Made by a program: the position numbers and the translations under genes. 6,194 nucleotides of DNA from Xanthobacteraceae bacterium (lineage in GTDB: Bacteria; Pseudomonadota; Alphaproteobacteria; Rhizobiales; Xanthobacteraceae). The stretch's first letter is position 1. Each line of letters opens with the position of its first letter. Of the stretch, positions 1 through 5,722 are shown piece after piece. The stretch is from contig JASHYD010000835.1 in assembly GCA_030043175.1 (NCBI GenBank), forward strand, positions 1 to 6,194, given 5' to 3'. The notes under the pieces were generated by a model. That model was given only the letters and a program-made list of their open reading frames with translations. It did no database searches and was not told the DNA's origin.

Positions 1-142
1 CACCCGCCGTGGAAGGAACGTTCATGTGACCACGCGACGAATCAGTTGCCGCATCTGAACGTGGTCACCGCACCAAGAAGCCCCGGCGCCCGCACCAAGC
101 AGAATGAAAAGACGGACTTGCAGGTACGACCGCTGCAATCGA

Positions 143-784
143 TCAAAGGCCGGATATGTAATGCGCCATCGCGTCCCGCTCGTCGGGCGAAAGCGCCTTC
201 ATAATGTTCATCATTTCGGCATTGTTGGTGCGCTCACCATCAGCATAGCGGCGCATCGCCTCGACCAAATATTCATACCTCTGCCCGGCCAACCGCGGCG
301 CCGGCAGCCCGCCGGCCAAGTTCTGCTGATGGCAAGCCTGGCACACGGCCACTATGGCGGGCGGCGACGCAGCGGCGGCGCCCGGCCGCGCCGGCCAGTT
401 CTTTTTCGCGAAATAAGTCGCCGCAGAGCCCACCTCTGACTGCGAGAGGGCTGTTGCCATCCACACCATGACCTCGTTGTCGCGATCGCCGCTCTGGAAG
501 TCATGCATCTGCTTTAAGAGATAATTTTCCTGCTGACCCCAGATGATCGGAGCAGCTCCACTTCTCGGGACGCCGTTGTCACCGTGACAGGTGTTGCAAA
601 CCAGCAACTTAGCGCCAAGGATGGCCTGGGCCTCAGCGGCGTTGCCCGGCGTGGCTAGCGCGGGCCTCTCAGCGGCATGTGCCGCCGCGGCCGTCTCGGC
701 GGCATTTGCCGGCGCGGCCAGTGCGGCCAGCGCGGCGAGAACGACCAGACCATCGAAAACAGTCGGAAGGCGATTGTTGATCAT
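143..784 (-). CDS. Exported diheme cytochrome c (c4-like)
   Basis: The product is a 213-residue periplasmic electron carrier with two class I cytochrome c domains. From the chosen start, a hydrophobic signal segment spans about residues 12-24, with probable cleavage after ANA (about residue 28). The first heme motif is CNTCH (63-67) and the second is CQACH (148-152). Candidate axial methionines are M106/M109 and M191/M192/M195. Two domains of roughly 85 residues each resemble cytochrome c4 and the cytochromes that take electrons from periplasmic dehydrogenases. The frame is open 16 codons further upstream, but I start at the Met at 784. It gives a clean signal peptide and has AAGGG (plus-strand 795-799) about 10 nt upstream. 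The gene is divergent from the [2Fe-2S] subunit at 1050. Molybdenum hydroxylases of that type often use a cytochrome c acceptor, so a functional link is plausible but inferred. The family call is firm; the physiological partner is not known. Confidence 0.9.
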   Translation of the reverse strand: MINNRLPTVFDGLVVLAALAALAAPANAAETAAAAHAAERPALATPGNAAEAQAILGAKLLVCNTCHGDNGVPRSGAAPIIWGQQENYLLKQMHDFQSGDRDNEVMVWMATALSQSEVGSAATYFAKKNWPARPGAAAASPPAIVAVCQACHQQNLAGGLPAPRLAGQRYEYLVEAMRRYADGERTNNAEMMNIMKALSPDERDAMAHYISGL

Positions 785-1049
785 GTTTGCGCTGCCCTTG
801 TTTGAGTGCCCGCGATCCCGTGAGGAGACCAATGCCGCTAAAGCCAGCTAAACATGCCGCAGTCAGACCCGCGGCGCAAGAAGCTGCAAGGCCGGGCGCG
901 GTCGGCGCCCCGGCGTCTCTGCGCTGCGCTTCCCCAAGGCGTGGACCCGCCCGGCGACGCGCCGTTGAGGCAGATGACGCGAGTCGGGCCTCGACGCCGC
1001 GGCATAGCCGGAGCAAGATGCGCTCGCTGCCTCAAACGGAGTTTGCGTC

Positions 1050-1517
1050 ATGGCTGTCAGCCTCAACGTCAACGGCGCGGTGCACAGCGTGGCGGCTGAG
1101 CCGGATACGCCGCTGCTCTACGTCCTGCGCAACGATCTCGGCCTCAACGCCGCCAAGTTCGGCTGCGGGCTTGGCCAATGCGGCGCCTGCACGGTGCTCG
1201 TCGACGGCGCCCCGGTGCGTTCCTGTATCATGCCGATCGGCGCGCTCGGACAATTGGAGATCACCACGCTCGAGGGCCTCGGCACCATCGAGCAGCCGCA
1301 CCCGCTACAGATCGCTTTCATGGCGGAGCAGGCAGCGCAGTGCGGCTACTGCATCCCCGGCATGATCATGTTGGCCAAAGCGCTGCTCGACCGCACGCAG
1401 CAACTTGACGAGGCCGAGGTCCGGCTGGGCCTTGCCGGCAATTTGTGCCGCTGCGGGACGCATAACCGGATTGTCCGCGCGGTTCTCAAGGCGGCAGAAG
1501 CGACGAGGAGGATCTGA
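1050..1517 (+). CDS. [2Fe-2S] small subunit of a xanthine dehydrogenase/isoquinoline oxidoreductase-family enzyme
   Basis: This 155-residue protein is the electron-transfer subunit of a molybdenum hydroxylase (IorA/CoxS-like). It carries two [2Fe-2S] clusters that pass electrons from the molybdenum site of a partner subunit to an acceptor. All eight cluster cysteines are present. C39, C44, C47 and C59 form the plant-ferredoxin-type N-terminal cluster (CGLGQCGAC motif). C98, C101, C133 and C135 form the C-terminal helical-bundle cluster (QCGYC and LCRCG motifs). Q97, just before C98, is the family glutamine that contacts the molybdopterin cytosine dinucleotide. The length is normal for the family and there is no signal peptide; the complex is usually exported with the Tat-signal-bearing large subunit. 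The start at 1050 is supported by ACGGAG (1036-1041), 8 nt upstream. The oddity is the neighbourhood: a molybdopterin subunit normally follows directly, but none is readable here. The substrate cannot be assigned. Confidence 0.93.
   Translation: MAVSLNVNGAVHSVAAEPDTPLLYVLRNDLGLNAAKFGCGLGQCGACTVLVDGAPVRSCIMPIGALGQLEITTLEGLGTIEQPHPLQIAFMAEQAAQCGYCIPGMIMLAKALLDRTQQLDEAEVRLGLAGNLCRCGTHNRIVRAVLKAAEATRRI
1506..1511 (+). promoter_or_regulatory. Vacant Shine-Dalgarno at the end of the [2Fe-2S] subunit gene
   Basis: A perfect AGGAGG lies inside the last codons of the [2Fe-2S] subunit gene, 3 nt before its TGA stop (1515-1517). This is where the ribosome site of a translationally coupled downstream gene would be. 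Where an overlapping TGATG could supply the next start, the sequence reads TGATC, and no ATG or GTG at a usable spacing opens a convincing frame. I read it as the leftover of a lost second cistron. It could also be coincidental, since the codons GAG-GAG encode part of the C-terminus region in many GC-rich genes. Confidence 0.4.
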
Positions 1518-1702
1518 TCACACACACCAGGGCTTCGAGCGGCGCGCAATCGCAGCGGCGGGGGTGTACTGTGCTGCGTGCTGCTCGGCCATTCCGCACG
1601 ACCGTCAAAACGACTACGCGGGAAAAAGGGCCTGCCTGTCTGGTCCCGGCACGACACCCGCTGCAGTTATTCCGATTTCACGGGCGCGGCGTTTACGCCG
1701 AC

Positions 1703-1891
1703 TTAACGATACCAGCAATAGCCATGCCGGCAAACGCGACGGTGCGGGTAGAGCCATGTAGGACCGAGGCAAAATTGGTACCAGTGGTAGCCGGTCTCAC
1801 CTAACCGATAGCAGCCGGCCGCCTGCGACGTTGTTGGCAAAACTGCGCACAACACCGCACTGGCAATTGCAAGCGCAACGAGTTTGCCCAT
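1703..1891 (-). CDS. Small secreted Cys/Tyr/Trp-rich peptide, function unknown
   Basis: This 62-residue ORF starts at 1891 and is preceded 7 nt upstream by a perfect GGAGGAG (plus-strand 1899-1905). That site is the main reason to trust it and to reject the longer in-frame extension that begins at 2113. Residues 1-25 form a textbook Sec signal: MGK, then a hydrophobic stretch of Ala/Val/Leu, ending TSQAA with likely cleavage after A24 or A25. The mature part is only about 37 residues. It holds four cysteines (C27, C41, C54, C59), five tyrosines, three tryptophans and two histidines, with the motifs GYHWY and GYCWYR. Four cysteines in such a small exported peptide suggest two disulfides. I do not recognise a named family; small proteins of this style occur as hypothetical proteins in rhizobial genomes. 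No neighbour indicates a role. Confidence 0.72.
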   Translation of the reverse strand: MGKLVALAIASAVLCAVLPTTSQAAGCYRLGETGYHWYQFCLGPTWLYPHRRVCRHGYCWYR

Positions 1892-1898
1892 GATTGTT

Positions 1899-1905
1899 CT
1901 CCTCC
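1899..1905 (-). promoter_or_regulatory. Strong Shine-Dalgarno fixing the start of the small secreted peptide
   Basis: Read on the minus strand, this is GGAGGAG, 7 nt before the ATG at 1891. It selects the 62-residue product over the 136-residue frame from 2113, whose extra N-terminus runs through the tandem repeat and has no signal peptide at its front. Confidence 0.75.
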
Positions 1906-1937
1906 GCTGAAAGCATTCAGCCACGACATCGCCCCTT

Positions 1938-1989
1938 CGAGCGCGAGCGAGGAAGAAAAAACGCGAGCGCGAGCGAGGAAGAAAAAACG
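1938..1989. repeat. Perfect tandem duplication, 2 x 26 bp
   Basis: Two directly adjacent, identical 26-bp copies (1938-1963 and 1964-1989). Each consists of a GC-rich half (alternating CGAGCG) followed by GGAAG, six A and CG. The pair lies in the 5' leader of the small secreted peptide gene, ending about 45 bp before its start codon on the minus strand. The A6 of the second copy doubles as the T-run of the hairpin at 1982-2018 when read on the minus strand. Identical copies imply a recent duplication or a slippage-prone site. Confidence 0.9.
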
Positions 1990-2018
1990 CCGGAACCATA
2001 TGTTGGGTTCCGAACGTT
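1982..2018 (-). terminator. Terminator- or attenuator-like hairpin
   Basis: On the minus strand, CGGAACC (plus 2006-2012) pairs perfectly with GGTTCCG (plus 1991-1997) across an 8-nt loop. The stem can be lengthened by AACG with CGTT across a small internal loop (plus 2015-2018 with 1986-1989), and it runs into TTTTTT (plus 1982-1987). That is the form of a Rho-independent terminator for minus-strand transcription. It sits downstream of the IscB-like relic and upstream of the small peptide gene, so it would end the former or attenuate the latter. It is a structural prediction by eye only. Confidence 0.42.
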
Positions 2019-2324
2019 GACAGCAAAATAATAGCTAGCGGTCGGGGGCGCCGCGGTTCGGCCGGGCGGGCCGCTACCCGAGTGCGCCCGCGCAGCGCGC
2101 CCGCTCCCGACACCAGAGCTGTATCGCATCGGCTACCGGCGAGAACGCGTCAGCCCGTGCTTGCTTGCGTTCGCCGCGTAATGCTGCCTTGGCGCATCTC
2201 GCACTCTCTTGGCACCGCAGGCGGCATGCATCGCTTGTTACTTGCCGCCTGTATCAGATGCGTCTTAGCTGGTGCGGAGCGAATTCATCCGGCTCCAGCA
2301 GAGGGCTGCGCGCCGGTCGCGCGG

Positions 2325-2565
2325 GGTGCGGTTATCGAAGCGGTGCCCTGCGACGAAGACTCGCACCGCGGGCGACGCTGCTGAAACGCCCGCCGTAGGA
2401 GCTTCGCTGATGTGCGATCCCCGGCGCAAAAGTTCAAACAGGCAGAGATAGCCGGCTTGTTGGCGCCCTTGTCTGTGACAACGGCAATGCCGCTGGCCTT
2501 GCTGCCGGGATCAATCTCGACCAGGACAGGCCCGACTCGCCCCCGACCCGGTCCTTCAGGGCGAA
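2325..2565 (-). pseudogene. iscB: Relic of an IscB/RRXRR-type RuvC nuclease gene
   Basis: Three minus-strand frames must be stitched together, and the pieces appear in the correct order. (a) FALKDRVGGES (2565 to 2533) matches the segment before RuvC-I and has an in-frame stop immediately upstream. (b) PVLVEIDPGSKASGIAVV continuing to TDKG (2530 to 2465) is the RuvC-I motif, with the catalytic Asp in DPGS retained. (c) KLLRRAFQQRR (2404 to 2366, same frame as b) is the Arg-rich bridge helix that gives the RRXRR domain its name. (d) HRFDNRT (2345 to 2325) is the conserved family motif after the bridge helix, in a third frame. At least two frameshifts plus a stop make it non-functional. The N-terminal PLMP part, the HNH domain and RuvC-III are not recognisable. 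A possible degraded RuvC-II (around 2195-2210) hints that decay products extend to about 2130. IscB proteins are normally 400-500 residues, so well under half remains. Assignment is from recalled family motifs. Confidence 0.8.
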
Positions 2566-2594
2566 CTAACCCTGGTCAAGCTTGCGGCTTGCGG

Positions 2595-2626
2595 AACAAA
2601 CCGCCGGCGGGAGCCGGCGGGTGGTT
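2595..2626. repeat. Strong GC hairpin just 5' of the IscB-like relic
   Basis: CCGCCGGC (2601-2608) and GCCGGCGG (2613-2620) form a perfect 8-bp stem with a 4-nt loop, and AAC/GTT (2595-2597 with 2624-2626) can close an outer stem. On the minus strand it is followed by TTTGTT. In intact IscB loci the guide-bearing omega RNA is encoded directly upstream of the ORF, which is this position, so it may be a remnant of that RNA. A plain terminator or a chance GC palindrome is equally possible. The hairpin itself is seen directly; its role is inferred. Confidence 0.5.
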
Positions 2627-2982
2627 GACCTATCGCGAGCCTTGATCTGTGACGCAAGGGATTATCCGTCAGCCTTGCATGGAACGAGCATCAACCCGCG
2701 TTGCCCTCTCCGGTTCCCACGGCGGTCACGGCCATGATTCAGGGGTACGCACAATCGACGCCATCAACGCAAACAGCAATCAATCGGCGGGCCGCAGCGA
2801 TAACCAGAAAAAATGCAGCCCCTGCATTAGCAAGCGAAAAAGGTGTACTTTCAAGTGGAGTGACCAGACAGGGCGTGCCGAACTTCTACCACTTAGGGCA
2901 GCGGGCCCTGCAGGCGAGCACCTTTCTGCCGAAATCGACGCGAGCGCCGCGTGATCTCTCGCGAAGACCAAGGGAGGTTGGC
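2627..2982. other. Gene-free leader upstream of the conserved exported protein
   Basis: About 355 bp without a supportable gene. The frame of the exported protein is open back to 2701. That extension has low-complexity content and no signal peptide at its front, while the internal ATG at 2983 has both a signal peptide and a ribosome site, so I treat it as untranslated. I found no convincing sigma-70 promoter, repeat or RNA gene here. The AT-richer patch near 2770-2850 is the likeliest promoter region. Confidence 0.5.
2972..2977 (+). promoter_or_regulatory. Shine-Dalgarno deciding the start at 2983
   Basis: GGGAGG lies 5 nt before the ATG at 2983. It fixes the start of the exported protein and excludes the 94-codon in-frame extension upstream. 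Confidence 0.75.
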
Positions 2983-3972
2983 ATGAAGAGGCATCGGAAT
3001 TTCCTTCTATTCATCGCATTGGTACCGGCGGTTGCGACGCCGGCCTTGGGGCAGGTGACGTCAGGGGTCGGACTGGCCGGCGGCGTCACGAAGGACGCCA
3101 CATCGATCCCGGACTTATCCCGCGTCTGGATGCACCCGGCCTTTCCCTGGTTCGAGCCGCCTGCATCTGGTCCCGGCCCGGTGACCAATCGGTCGCGCTG
3201 GCCGCAGCGGCCAGGCGACGATTCGGGCTCGGTGGCCGTTCCTCCGCTTCCTGCGGGCGTGCAAGGCGTGAGCGACTACGATCAGTTGGTCGGCGACTAT
3301 ACTAATCCGATCCTGCAGCCGTGGGCGGCGCAGGTGGTGAAAAAATTCGGCGAAATGTCAATTGCGGGGATCGTCTACGGGAACCCTTCCAACCAATGTT
3401 GGCCCATGCCAATGCCGTTTATCTACAAGCAATTCATGGTGCAGATCATTCAGCAACCGGAAACCGTCGTCATCATCTACACTGCCCCGAGCACGGACGT
3501 GCGTCGCGTGCGCCTCAACGGGCGTCACCCCGAGCCGCTCACTGCGTCCTGGTACGGCGATTCGGTCGGCCATTATGAGGGTGACACGCTGGTGATCGAC
3601 ACAGTCGGTGTTAAGACCGATCGGCCCTATGCGATGATCGACCTGTTCGGCACGCCCTATACAAAATCATTGCATATCGTCGAACGCTATCGGCTGCGTG
3701 ACTACGACGACGTCAAAGATGCCATCGAGAGAAACAAAAAAGAGAATTGGCTTTTCAACGGCGACGTGTTCAGCAAACACCGAGGCAAGTTCCTGCAGCT
3801 GCACTTGACGGTGGATGACGAGGGCGTCTTCACGACGCCGTGGACCGCCACCCTGACCTATGTGCCGGGACCTGATGTCTTATCGGAGTCCGTCTGTGCT
3901 GAAAACCTCCATCAATATTATTATGACCAGAGCGATACTAAGGCTCCGCGCGCTGAGAAGCCAGATTTCTGA
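2983..3972 (+). CDS. Exported protein of a conserved uncharacterised family
   Basis: The product is 329 residues. Residues 1-23 are a Sec signal (MKRHRN, then a hydrophobic core, cleavage near ALG|Q), so the protein is periplasmic or secreted. Near the mature N-terminus, PDLSRVWMHP (43-52) matches the 'DLSGVW' opening seen in a large family of hypothetical proteins from soil bacteria. Other shared blocks are NQCWPMPMPF (137-146), RRVRLNGRHP (174-183) and SWYGDSVGHYEGDTLVIDT (189-207), the family's signature block. LTVDDEG followed by FTTPWTATLTY comes next, then SVCAEN near residue 305. Cysteines C139 and C305 could pair. The full set of blocks and the unbroken frame suggest a working gene. 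I know of no assigned reaction for the family and do not propose one. Downstream, 325 bp separate it from the next gene, so it is probably monocistronic. Confidence 0.85.
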   Translation: MKRHRNFLLFIALVPAVATPALGQVTSGVGLAGGVTKDATSIPDLSRVWMHPAFPWFEPPASGPGPVTNRSRWPQRPGDDSGSVAVPPLPAGVQGVSDYDQLVGDYTNPILQPWAAQVVKKFGEMSIAGIVYGNPSNQCWPMPMPFIYKQFMVQIIQQPETVVIIYTAPSTDVRRVRLNGRHPEPLTASWYGDSVGHYEGDTLVIDTVGVKTDRPYAMIDLFGTPYTKSLHIVERYRLRDYDDVKDAIERNKKENWLFNGDVFSKHRGKFLQLHLTVDDEGVFTTPWTATLTYVPGPDVLSESVCAENLHQYYYDQSDTKAPRAEKPDF

Positions 3973-4297
3973 GGGGGCGGGATGGGGTGAAGGCGACAAG
4001 CGGGCGCCGCGTGGGCGCGCCCACATGGGCGCCGGCGGCGCTCCTGCGCCTCCGGCGAGTGATGCCGCGATGGGGCGAGTGTCGAACGGCACCGCCATGT
4101 CCAACTCGCCGCTTCTTCGCGTCCGCGCTGACATCGCAATCGCGCCGAGCCACGACACCGCGGGCGGTCTGCACACACTCCAGCAGCTGCAGTGAAATTC
4201 GACGTGATCATGTCTTGACAAAGCTCGAGGCCGTCATGGCGCAAGAGTCGATTTCTCGCATGCGATATCCCAACCAGACTTCGTCGCCGGAGCAGTT
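3973..4297. other. Intergenic region with a 14-bp palindrome
   Basis: This region has no supportable protein gene of its own. It contains a perfect palindrome, GTGGGCG/CGCCCAC (4011-4024), flanked by direct GGGCGCC copies (4002-4008 and 4027-4033), which could be an operator or a chance GC feature. A TTGACA (4215-4220) lacks a good -10 partner. A 21-codon frame, MAQESISRM to SPEQL (4236-4301), ends in TTATGA. Its stop overlaps the ATG of the cyclodeaminase gene by 4 nt, so translational coupling is possible but unproven. Confidence 0.45.
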
Positions 4298-5398
4298 ATG
4301 ACGCTCATCATCACCGATGAGGATGTCAAACGGCTAATGCCGATGCGGGACTGCATTGAGGCGATGCGCGTTGCCTTCAGTGATCTCGCCGCTGGGGCTG
4401 CCGTTAACCGCCCGCGCATGCGCTACCTCGCCAGGCACCCCGATCCCGAACGCAAATATCTCGCCAATGTCCATGTCGGCGCCGTGCCGTCGTGTGGCAT
4501 AGCCTGCGTACGGGCGGGCTCCCAAGTCATCAGACCGCCGAGTGCCCTCAATGATCGGCGGCTCTACGAGAATCCGCGGGCATTCAATTGGGGCATCGTC
4601 ATTCTCTATTGCATCGAGACGGCCGAGCCGCTCGCGCTGATGCACGAATTCCGACTTTCCGGCATGCGGGTCGGCGCCACCACGGCGCTCGCAATCGATC
4701 AGATCTCGCCGGCGCAGGTCGCGACGCTCGGTTTGTTCGGAACCGGCAAGCAGGCGCGTTACGCGCTCGAAGCCATCCGACTCGTCCGCCCGATCAGGCG
4801 AGTCAACGTCTACAGTCCGAGCGCCGCGCATCGCGCTGCCTTTGCGCGTGACATGGGCGGCGATGGCATCGACGTGGTCGCCGCAGACGACCCGCGCAAC
4901 GTCGTTGCCGGCGCCGACATTGTGTGCTGCGCGACGACCGCAATGAGACCGGTGTTCGACGGTAACTCTCTGGAGGAGGGGCAGGTCGTGGTGTCGATTG
5001 CCAATTCGGACGTCACCAACAAGCGCTCAGAAGTCGACCGACGGACCTACGAGCGCGCAACCACGATCATCGTCAACGACTGGGAAAGCGTGATCGACAG
5101 CGCGCAGACCGAGTTGCTCGATCCAATCAAGGACGGCATCATCAGGCGGGAGCAGGTCTACGAACTCGGCGACCTCATCCTCGGCAAGGTGGAGGTCAGC
5201 GCGCCGCGTCATGGAGGACACGGTCAGGGGATCATTTATTACAAGAACAACTCCGGCCTCGCGATCCAGTTTGCCGCCGCAGGCGGCATGATCTATCGCA
5301 AAGCGCTGGCCGAAGGCTCAAATAGGTCCATTCCGACTGACTGGCTGGGAAGCGACTTGTCAGTCTATTATCAGGCCGGATTCAGGCCGTCGCCGTAA
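4298..5398 (+). CDS. Ornithine cyclodeaminase/mu-crystallin family NAD(P)-dependent enzyme
   Basis: This 366-residue cytoplasmic protein has the layout of the ornithine cyclodeaminase/mu-crystallin superfamily. An N-terminal substrate-binding half is followed by a Rossmann domain with the nucleotide loop GLFGTGKQA (145-153, the GxGxQA motif). The conserved block RLSGMRVGATTALA (119-132) carries the arginines expected in the active site. SIANSDVTNKRSEVD (233-247) is equivalent to the 'GADxxxKxELD' segment, with D247 as the likely catalytic aspartate. The family lysine of the usual 'GVK' strand seems to be replaced near R72 (VRAGS), and the C-terminus is longer than in classic enzymes. This looks like a divergent subfamily rather than a proven ornithine cyclodeaminase. 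Alternatives are a ketimine reductase or an alanine or other amino-acid dehydrogenase. The start is supported by CCGGAG (4287-4292), 5 nt upstream. The frame is intact and well conserved throughout. Confidence 0.9.
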   Translation: MTLIITDEDVKRLMPMRDCIEAMRVAFSDLAAGAAVNRPRMRYLARHPDPERKYLANVHVGAVPSCGIACVRAGSQVIRPPSALNDRRLYENPRAFNWGIVILYCIETAEPLALMHEFRLSGMRVGATTALAIDQISPAQVATLGLFGTGKQARYALEAIRLVRPIRRVNVYSPSAAHRAAFARDMGGDGIDVVAADDPRNVVAGADIVCCATTAMRPVFDGNSLEEGQVVVSIANSDVTNKRSEVDRRTYERATTIIVNDWESVIDSAQTELLDPIKDGIIRREQVYELGDLILGKVEVSAPRHGGHGQGIIYYKNNSGLAIQFAAAGGMIYRKALAEGSNRSIPTDWLGSDLSVYYQAGFRPSP

Positions 5399-5410
5399 CC
5401 GGATCGGTTG

Positions 5411-5672
5411 GTGAAACGCCACCGGCTTGTGACGACGCTTGTTGTGGCGCCCGTGCTTGGCGCTGCCGGCCGCCGCCGATGTCGCGGATCTTTACCGCGG
5501 CAGGCGAATCAACCCCTATCATATCGATGCTCACTGTTCGCACGGTTCATCGGCGCGCCATCCCGGGTCCCACGGTCGTGCCGCAGAACCGCGCCCGTCG
5601 TCGATTCGCGGCGAACTGGCTCTACCCGCTCGTCCCCACAGGACGGGTACCGTACTGGCAATTGTGTCTGGC
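5411..5672 (+). pseudogene. Truncated, frameshifted TctC-type (tripartite tricarboxylate transporter) binding protein
   Basis: The 5' part of a periplasmic substrate-binding protein gene can be read only by switching among all three plus-strand frames. (a) VKRHRLVTTLVVAPVL from the GTG at 5411 is a signal peptide. (b) LALPAAADVADLYRGRRI (5457 to about 5510) is the signal cleavage region and the mature start typical of the family (ADVADFYRGK). (c) LFARFIG (5534-5554) returns to the first frame. (d) AIPGPTVVPQN, then FAANWLYPLVP (5557-5640), is in the third frame and matches the family's HIPGNPTVVPQN and AANWLY blocks. (e) TGTVLAIVSG (about 5643-5672) is in the second frame and matches 'DGTVLAIVS'. 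The glycine-rich 'GYxPGGG' block between (b) and (c) is deleted. Normal proteins have about 320-340 residues; after about 90 equivalents nothing recognisable remains. It begins 12 bp after the cyclodeaminase stop, so it was probably co-transcribed with that gene once. Assignment rests on recalled family motifs. Confidence 0.8.
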
Positions 5673-5722
5673 CCGGCAAGGCCGACCGACCTTAGCCACC
5701 AGCCCATAGCACAACACCGCAC

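Noticed and set aside
3..25. Possible start of a minus-strand gene at 25 (MNVPSTAG) running off the left edge
   Set aside because: Only seven complete codons are visible and there is no clear ribosome site, so it cannot be supported.
26..68. 9-bp inverted repeat GTGACCACG / CGTGGTCAC, 25 nt apart, near the left edge
   Set aside because: There is no T-run on either strand and the loop is long; one such match is not surprising in this composition, and the left flank is missing.
785..832. Sixteen-codon N-terminal extension of the cytochrome
   Set aside because: It would place a charged stretch before the signal peptide, while the Met at 784 has a ribosome site and a normal signal.
787..1365. 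Long plus-strand frame overlapping both the spacer and the [2Fe-2S] gene
   Set aside because: Arg/Ser/Ala-rich translation in the wrong frame of a gene with all family motifs; a GC shadow.
1892..2113. N-terminal extension of the small secreted peptide to a 136-residue protein
   Set aside because: The extra sequence is Arg-rich, runs through the tandem repeat and terminator-like hairpin, and would bury the signal peptide internally.
2701..2982. 94-residue extension of the conserved exported protein
   Set aside because: It would move the signal peptide to the interior; the start at 2983 has GGGAGG and a proper signal.
4215..4243. Consensus -35 TTGACA upstream of the cyclodeaminase gene
   Set aside because: The hexamers 16-18 nt downstream are GC-rich with no resemblance to a -10 box.
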